Notes under the pieces: generated by a model
What the model was told of the DNA's origin: nothing
Databases searched by the model: none
Seen by the model: the letters and a program-made list of their open reading frames with translations, nothing else
Program-made: the position numbers and the translations under genes
Part shown: positions 59,095 to 64,000 of the stretch, in pieces
How the letters are laid out: each line of letters opens with the position of its first letter
Position numbering within the stretch: position 1 is the stretch's first letter
From: Pseudomonas sp. GL-B-19
Lineage (GTDB): Bacteria > Pseudomonadota > Gammaproteobacteria > Pseudomonadales > Pseudomonadaceae
Assembly (NCBI RefSeq): GCF_019956415.1
Contig: NZ_JAHBDK010000064.1
Location: 62,001-126,000 of the forward strand
Reading direction: 5' to 3'
DNA length: 64,000 nt

Positions 59095-60837
59095 TTAGAG
59101 GAACAAGCCCGGACCGGGGCGACTTCCTTCGGGGAATCTGACGCCCACTTTGCCGATCTTGTTCCCCTCCATGACCGCGACGGTCCAAATGGTGTTGTTC
59201 CACTCCACCTGGTCACCGACAACGGGCGCACCCCCGACTTTCTGGGCGATGAAGTGGCCGAGCGACATGTCCGGATCGATGCCTTCGACTTTCAACCCGT
59301 ACAGCGCCGCAACCGCGCCCAGCTGGGCGTCTCCTTCGAGCACGAAGTCGCCGAAGAAGCGCAGATCCAGACCCCGTTGCGGTGCCCGGCTGAAGAGTTT
59401 TCCGAGGGCCGGCAGGTTGTGTTCATGGCCAATAACACACAGCAAATCATCGACTTCGAGCACAGTACTACCCGACGGATGGAGCAATTGCTGGCGACGA
59501 AACAGCGCGGCGATGCGCGTGCCTTCGGGCATTTTCAGTTCGCGAAGGGGTGAGCCGATGCACCATTTCTCGGCGCCGAGGCGATAAACGAACATCTCCC
59601 ACTCGCTGGTGACATGCACTTCCAGGGCGGAACGCGAGATCGGCGCGGGGTCAGGTGGCACCGTCACTTTCAGCAGTTTGGCCACCCACGGCAGGCTCGT
59701 GCCCTGCACCAGCAGCGACACCAGCACAATAAAGAACGCGAGGTTGAAATAGAGCTGAGCGTTGGGCAGGCCGGCCATCAGCGGGAACACCGCCAAAATG
59801 ATCGGGACCGCGCCGCGCAAGCCGACCCAGGAAATGAACGCTTTTTCGCGGCCATGGAACGCCTTGAACGGCAGTAAACCGACCACCACGGACAACGGCC
59901 GCGCAAACAGAATCATCCACAACGCCAGACCCAGCGCGGGCAGGGCAATCGGCAGCAGGTCATGCGGTGTGACCAGTAGGCCCAGCACCAGGAACATCCC
60001 GATCTGCGCCAGCCAGGCCATGCCGTCGAGCATGTGCAAAATGCCGTGCCGACTGCGCACCGGGTGGTTGCCGATGACCAGGCCACACAGATACACCGCG
60101 AGGAAGCCGCTGCCGTGCAGGGCGTTGGTCAGGGCAAACACCACCAGGCCGCCGGCAATCACCAGAATCGGGTAGAGGCCGTTGGCCAGATTGATGCGAT
60201 TGACCAGTTGCAGCATGACCCAGCCACCTGCGAGACCGACGACGGCACCGATTCCGAACTCCCGCATGAAGTGCACGAGCAGGCTCCAGTGCAGGCCGGT
60301 TTCCCCGCTGGCGAGCATGTCGATCAGGGTCACGGTGAGGAACACCGCCATCGGGTCGTTGCTGCCGGATTCGATTTCGAGGCTGGCGGTGACCCGTTCG
60401 TTCAGGCCTTTGCCACCCAGCAGCGAGAACACCGCTGCGGCGTCGGTAGAGCCGACAATCGCGCCGATCAACAAGCCCTGAATGATGCTCAGGTTAAACA
60501 GCCAGGCGGCCACCATGCCAGTCAATGCGGTCGTTATTAACACCCCGACCGTGGCCAGCGACAGTGCAGGCCAGAGTGCAACGCGGAAACTCGCGACCCG
60601 GGTACGCAAACCACCGTCGAGCAGGATTACCGCCAACGCGAGGTTGCCGACCAAATAAGCCGTGGGGTAGTTATCGAAAATAATGCCGGCACCGTCGACA
60701 CCGGCGGCCATGCCCACGGCCAGGATAATCACCAGAATCGGGATGCCGAGGCGTGACGAAAGTGAGCTCACCAGAATGCTCGCACCTACCAGCAACGCGC
60801 CGATCAGAAACAGGCTGTTGATGGTGATTGCATTCAA
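59095..60837 (-). CDS. nhaP2: Potassium/proton antiporter NhaP2
   Basis: CPA1-family K+/H+ antiporter, 580 residues. The TTG at 60837 ([18 protein letters not shown]) is chosen because GGAG lies 7 nt upstream and it gives the family length; further upstream the frame is non-homologous and crosses a REP element. Helices include [22 protein letters not shown] and the [13 protein letters not shown] segment with the ND pair, plus [12 protein letters not shown]. The C-terminal TrkA-C and DUF-type cytoplasmic domains are intact. Often next to mscK in pseudomonads. Confidence 0.94.
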   Translation of the reverse strand: MNAITINSLFLIGALLVGASILVSSLSSRLGIPILVIILAVGMAAGVDGAGIIFDNYPTAYLVGNLALAVILLDGGLRTRVASFRVALWPALSLATVGVLITTALTGMVAAWLFNLSIIQGLLIGAIVGSTDAAAVFSLLGGKGLNERVTASLEIESGSNDPMAVFLTVTLIDMLASGETGLHWSLLVHFMREFGIGAVVGLAGGWVMLQLVNRINLANGLYPILVIAGGLVVFALTNALHGSGFLAVYLCGLVIGNHPVRSRHGILHMLDGMAWLAQIGMFLVLGLLVTPHDLLPIALPALGLALWMILFARPLSVVVGLLPFKAFHGREKAFISWVGLRGAVPIILAVFPLMAGLPNAQLYFNLAFFIVLVSLLVQGTSLPWVAKLLKVTVPPDPAPISRSALEVHVTSEWEMFVYRLGAEKWCIGSPLRELKMPEGTRIAALFRRQQLLHPSGSTVLEVDDLLCVIGHEHNLPALGKLFSRAPQRGLDLRFFGDFVLEGDAQLGAVAALYGLKVEGIDPDMSLGHFIAQKVGGAPVVGDQVEWNNTIWTVAVMEGNKIGKVGVRFPEGSRPGPGLFL

Positions 60838-60972
60838 AGGCGTTACTCCAAAAAACTGAAAGGCGGGCACAAACTGACCATGCAGTCTGCGTGCCAGCGA
60901 TTCTAACCTGTTGAAATGTGATGCTGTCAAAAAGGTTTTGGTGGTATCGCAGCAGTAGACGCGACCTGCCCC

Positions 60973-61115
60973 TGTAGCAGCTGGCGCAGCCTGCGTTCGG
61001 CTCGGGCCGCGTTCGGACGCAGCAGTCGTGATTCCGGCATGCCGGATCTTCCTGACATACCGCGAATCACAATTTGACGACTGCTGCGCACCCGTTCGGC
61101 GCGTCACGCTGACGT
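60973..61115. repeat. Large REP-type element (gtagcagctggcg family) between nhaP2 and the coiled-coil gene
   Basis: Left arm tgtagcagctggcgcagcctgcgttcgg; the right half (gacgactgctgcgcacccgttcggcgcg) is diverged and lacks the agctgctaca end. Same family as the element inside the LolA-like gene. It accounts for part of the 486-nt gene-free stretch 60838-61324; the remainder is leader with no clear signal. Confidence 0.7.
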
Positions 61116-61324
61116 TTGAGTGAGTCTTGAGTCCCTGCGCGTTTTTGTCGCACAAGGGCTCCCAGCGACGAAGTGCAGGAACCCCATCCGCCAATCACAG
61201 TCTTTACTGCTCGCGAGAAAGGTTGCCTGCCAGGAAAGCCAAGGCCTTGGCCCGGAATAACCCTGGCGTGCGTGGTGACTTTTCTTTATCGTACGCGCCC
61301 TTTGAAAATGCTCGGAAAATCAAA

Positions 61325-61555
61325 ATGTTGGAAGCATCCCTTAGCCAATTGGAACAGCTGGTAAATGACTTGGTGCAACAGAACCAGGCACTGCTCGGCA
61401 GCAACCAGACCCTGAGTGCAGAACTGGCTCAGGCCAAGGATGAAAACGAAAGCCTGCAACTGAGCCTGATGGAACAGGAAGAGAAACAAGGCGCCACTGC
61501 CGCACGCATTCAGGCCCTGGTTGAGCGCGTCAGCGCTGGTCCGGTCAGCGCATGA
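61325..61555 (+). CDS. Small coiled-coil protein (TIGR02449 family)
   Basis: A 76-residue coiled coil from the ATG at 61325 (MLEASLSQLEQLVNDLVQQNQAL); residues 2-66 are a continuous heptad pattern. The TIGR02449 family lies just upstream of zapA in gammaproteobacteria and may be a ZapB-like partner. The frame is open upstream to 61127 but the added residues are not family-like. Overlaps zapA by 4 nt (ATGA). Confidence 0.8.
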   Translation: MLEASLSQLEQLVNDLVQQNQALLGSNQTLSAELAQAKDENESLQLSLMEQEEKQGATAARIQALVERVSAGPVSA

Positions 61556-61854
61556 ATCAAGGCGCCGCAGGGGTAAAAGTCGTCTCGATCCTGGGGGAGG
61601 ACTATTCGATCAAGGCGCCGGCCGGGGAAGAGCAAACCCTGCTGGACGCCGCGATGATGTTGAAGGCTGCTTTGGCCGACACCAAAAGAAAGTACCCGAC
61701 ATTGATCGGTGACCGCCTGTTGGTACTGGCCGCGATGAATCTGTGCTCGCAGCAGATCGAAATGCAAAAGCAGCACAAGCAGGAACTCGACCGTTACCAA
61801 GAGCAAGTCAGCGCCACGGTTGAAGTGATCTCCAAGACGATCAATCAGGCCTGA
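61552..61854 (+). CDS. zapA: Cell division protein ZapA
   Basis: FtsZ-ring stabiliser, 100 residues: globular N-terminal [27 protein letters not shown], and C-terminal coiled coil with [20 protein letters not shown]. Normally zapA is followed by the 6S RNA gene ssrS; none was recognised in the 100 nt after this copy, and the flanking genes are not the usual ones, so it might be a paralogue or a rearranged locus. Confidence 0.85.
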   Translation: MNQGAAGVKVVSILGEDYSIKAPAGEEQTLLDAAMMLKAALADTKRKYPTLIGDRLLVLAAMNLCSQQIEMQKQHKQELDRYQEQVSATVEVISKTINQA

Positions 61855-61895
61855 TCGGCTTTGCGCACAACCAAAGAATAAATTGTCGATATGTG

Positions 61896-61905
61896 TTGTA
61901 TACAA
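61896..61905. promoter_or_regulatory. Palindrome TTGTATACAA upstream of the chemoreceptor gene
   Basis: A perfect 10-bp palindrome 50 nt before the chemoreceptor start, of the size and type bound by GntR-family regulators. No clear promoter boxes were assigned with it. Confidence 0.3.
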
Positions 61906-61955
61906 TCGGCACGGCTGTTGCAGTGTTTCAGCCTCTTATTCTTTGGGGGTGTTCC

Positions 61956-63908
61956 ATGCAGTTTTGGCGACGCAGTATTCAATGGCAGTTAATCCTGAGC
62001 ATGGGCACCGCCCTGCTGGTCAGTATTCTGATCGTGGTGGGCATTTATACCCTCGTGGTTAACCGTCTCGCCCAGAGCTATCTGGTCGAACAAGCCCTGC
62101 CGTCGAGCATCGAAGCGATGCGCAACGACATCGAGCGAATCCTCGTTCAACCCCTCACCGCCGCCAAGGACATCGCCAGCAATAGCATGGTGCGCGACTG
62201 GTTGGCCGGGGGTGAAGACGATGTCCGGACGGCGACGTTCGTACGGTACCTGGAAGGCATTCGCGCTGAACACAAAGCCTTTACCGCGCTGATTATCGGC
62301 ACGGCTTCGAATCACTATTTGACCGAAAAAGGCCTGGAACGGACCCTCAGCCGTTCCAACCCCAAAGACGCCTGGTTCTACTCATTCCTGGACAGCAATC
62401 AGCCGCGCACCCTCAATATCGACAATGACACCGCGACCGGAGAATTGGCGCTGTTCATCGACCTCAAGGTTGAGCAGGCTGGTAAAGTCGTGGGCGTTGC
62501 CGGGCTTGGCCTGAGCATGAAAGAGCTGTCGGAGCTGATCCACAACTTCAGCTTTGGTGAGCGCGGAAAGGTCTATCTCGTGCGTTCCGACGGTTTGATC
62601 CAGGTGCATCCCGAGGCGCAATTCAGCGGCAAACGTACCTTGACCGAGCAGATCGGCTCTGCGGCGGCGCAAGCAGTCATGGGTCAACTCTCTAACTCCA
62701 CAGCGTCCGCCACCAACAGCAGCTTTATAAGAGACGGCGAAGACTTCCTCGCCTTGAGCCTGCCGCTTCGGGACTTGGGCTGGACGCTGGTGGCCGAAGT
62801 GCCGCAGTCGCAGATCTATGCCGAAGCCCGCCGCGCGATGTGGATGAGCAGCGGCATCGGCCTGGCGGTAGCGCTGGTGTGCCTGTTGCTGGTGGTATTG
62901 CTGGCTCGTGGTTTGGTGCGTCCGATCCGTCAGGTAACAGCGGCGCTGGTAGCCATTGGTAGCGGTGGTGGCGATTTGACCCATCGGTTGGATGCCAGTC
63001 GCGCCGATGAGCTGGGCGATCTGGCGCGCGGCTTCAATCGGTTTCTGGACAGTCAGCGCGAGATGATCGGCGAAGTACTGACCACCAGCGAACGACTGCG
63101 CACCGCAGTTGGCCAAGTGGCGAAGGTGGTGGACAACACCGCGGAACGTTCTGGTCGTCAGCAGGAAATGACTGACATGGTGGCCACCGCTGTTCATGAG
63201 ATGGGCCTGACCGTGCAGGAAATCGCCCAGAACGCTGGCAACGCGGCGGTCGCGTCGCAGAATGCTCGCGATGAGGCGATGCAGGCTCGCGAAGTGGTGG
63301 GCGGCTCGATCCGGCATATCGAAAGCATGTCCGACGAAATCGGCATCGCGGCGGGTGCCGTGGGTGAGCTGGCCAATCAGGTGGCATCGATTGATCAAGT
63401 GCTGGCAGTGATTCGCGGGATATCCGAGCAGACCAATTTGCTGGCGCTCAACGCGGCCATCGAAGCGGCGCGGGCCGGGGACATGGGCCGTGGTTTTGCG
63501 GTGGTGGCGGATGAAGTGCGCACCTTGGCGCGACGCACGCAGTCGTCGACCGATGAGATTCAACAGATGATCGGCAGCCTCAAGCAGGGGGCGGAGAATG
63601 CGGTGTCATCAATGCACAGCGGACAAGCGGCGACCGGCACGGGTGTCGAATCGAGCCAGCGTACCGGGGCGTCGTTGACGGCGATTACAGGGCAGGTGGA
63701 ACGCATCAGTGACATGAACCATCAGGTGGCGACGGCGACGGAAGAGCAGTCGGCGGTCACCGAAGAGATCAACCGCAATGTGCAGGGGATTTCGGATTTG
63801 GCCCGGGCGACGGCGGGGGAGGTCAGGGCTTGTCGTGAAGACTGTCAGACGTTGCAGCGCTTGGCTGATGATTTGGCGCGGCAGATGGGTGGGTTCAAGC
63901 TGGGCTGA
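61956..63908 (+). CDS. Methyl-accepting chemotaxis protein
   Basis: Transmembrane chemoreceptor, 650 residues from the ATG at 61956 ([19 protein letters not shown]), with GGGGG 6 nt upstream. Layout: TM1 at about 12-34, a dCache-like periplasmic sensor domain to about 280, TM2 ([19 protein letters not shown]), HAMP, and the cytoplasmic signalling helices with the hairpin tip [35 protein letters not shown]. The C-terminus lacks the CheR-docking pentapeptide. The ligand is unknown. It is not in an obvious operon. Confidence 0.94.
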   Translation: MQFWRRSIQWQLILSMGTALLVSILIVVGIYTLVVNRLAQSYLVEQALPSSIEAMRNDIERILVQPLTAAKDIASNSMVRDWLAGGEDDVRTATFVRYLEGIRAEHKAFTALIIGTASNHYLTEKGLERTLSRSNPKDAWFYSFLDSNQPRTLNIDNDTATGELALFIDLKVEQAGKVVGVAGLGLSMKELSELIHNFSFGERGKVYLVRSDGLIQVHPEAQFSGKRTLTEQIGSAAAQAVMGQLSNSTASATNSSFIRDGEDFLALSLPLRDLGWTLVAEVPQSQIYAEARRAMWMSSGIGLAVALVCLLLVVLLARGLVRPIRQVTAALVAIGSGGGDLTHRLDASRADELGDLARGFNRFLDSQREMIGEVLTTSERLRTAVGQVAKVVDNTAERSGRQQEMTDMVATAVHEMGLTVQEIAQNAGNAAVASQNARDEAMQAREVVGGSIRHIESMSDEIGIAAGAVGELANQVASIDQVLAVIRGISEQTNLLALNAAIEAARAGDMGRGFAVVADEVRTLARRTQSSTDEIQQMIGSLKQGAENAVSSMHSGQAATGTGVESSQRTGASLTAITGQVERISDMNHQVATATEEQSAVTEEINRNVQGISDLARATAGEVRACREDCQTLQRLADDLARQMGGFKLG

Positions 63909-63931
63909 AAAAGTGCGTTGGCTATGCTGAC

Positions 63932-64000
63932 GCCTTCGCTGGCAAGCCAGCTCCTACATGGCCGGTGCGTTCACACCAAACCCTGTAGGAGCTGGCTTGC
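63932..64000. repeat. REP pair (gtaggagctggcttgcc type), cut by window edge
   Basis: cgccttcgctggcaagccagctcctaca at the left and tgtaggagctggcttgc running to the window end. It continues beyond base 64000. Confidence 0.8.

Noticed and set aside
59061-59231. Upstream extension of mscK
   Set aside because: The added residues are Ser/Arg-rich and overlap nhaP2; the ATG at 59060 begins a signal peptide.
60838-61194. Upstream extension of the nhaP2 frame
   Set aside because: It runs through a REP element and is not antiporter-like; the TTG at 60837 has a strong ribosome site.

Overview
This window reads as a chromosomal segment of a Pseudomonas, most likely of the P. fluorescens group. The gene order hslU-hslV-SPOR-argS-priA-rpmE-nuclease-maeB-mrcA-pilMNOPQ-aroK-aroB-damX-gltBD-hemE is the conserved Pseudomonas arrangement as I remember it from P. 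aeruginosa. Coding GC is high, and many short intergenic REP/REPIN palindromes of fluorescens type (gtaggagctggcttgcc, gtgggagcgagcctgctcgcg and relatives) sit between genes. No rRNA, tRNA, CRISPR array or insertion sequence was seen.

Layout. 1-28.5 kb is a core housekeeping block. It holds the HslUV protease (cut by the left edge, with a close match to a sigma-32 promoter), a SPOR division protein, arginyl-tRNA synthetase, primosomal helicase PriA, ribosomal protein L31, a secreted nuclease, malic enzyme, PBP1A, the type IV pilus assembly operon pilMNOPQ, shikimate genes aroK and aroB, a DamX-like SPOR/ATPase, glutamate synthase gltBD and hemE. 28.6-34.8 kb is accessory. It holds an MFS exporter with a divergent LysR regulator, an orphan antitoxin whose toxin gene has been deleted down to a C-terminal stub, two small Pseudomonas-type proteins, then an AT-rich patch with an XRE regulator and a YhhQ/VUT-type queuosine-precursor transporter carrying an extra N-terminal domain, facing a queC that resembles the E. 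coli form.

34.8-52.4 kb is one long leftward operon of 19 tightly overlapping genes for an aryl polyene (APE) type pigment lipid. It encodes an aromatic amino acid lyase (starter acid), a fused acyl-AMP ligase/dehydratase, two ACPs, ketosynthases with a chain-length factor, a dehydratase, a ketoreductase, a thioesterase, acyl- and glycosyltransferases, and an export set (LolA-like protein, MMPL exporter, lipoprotein), plus an FAD oxidoreductase and a cation/proton antiporter. A sigma-70-like promoter lies upstream of the first gene. Two REP elements have landed inside this operon, one in the signal-peptide region of the LolA-like gene and one at the junction between the ligase/dehydratase and the glycosyltransferase.

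52.7-64 kb returns to core-like genes: a ParA-family ATPase, thioredoxin TrxC, the AMPylase SelO, mechanosensitive channel MscK, K+/H+ antiporter NhaP2, a small coiled-coil protein with a ZapA-like protein, and a methyl-accepting chemotaxis protein. The points most worth a second look are the queC/VUT/XRE island, the in-frame REPIN in the APE export gene, the decayed toxin-antitoxin locus, and the APE operon's unusual composition.
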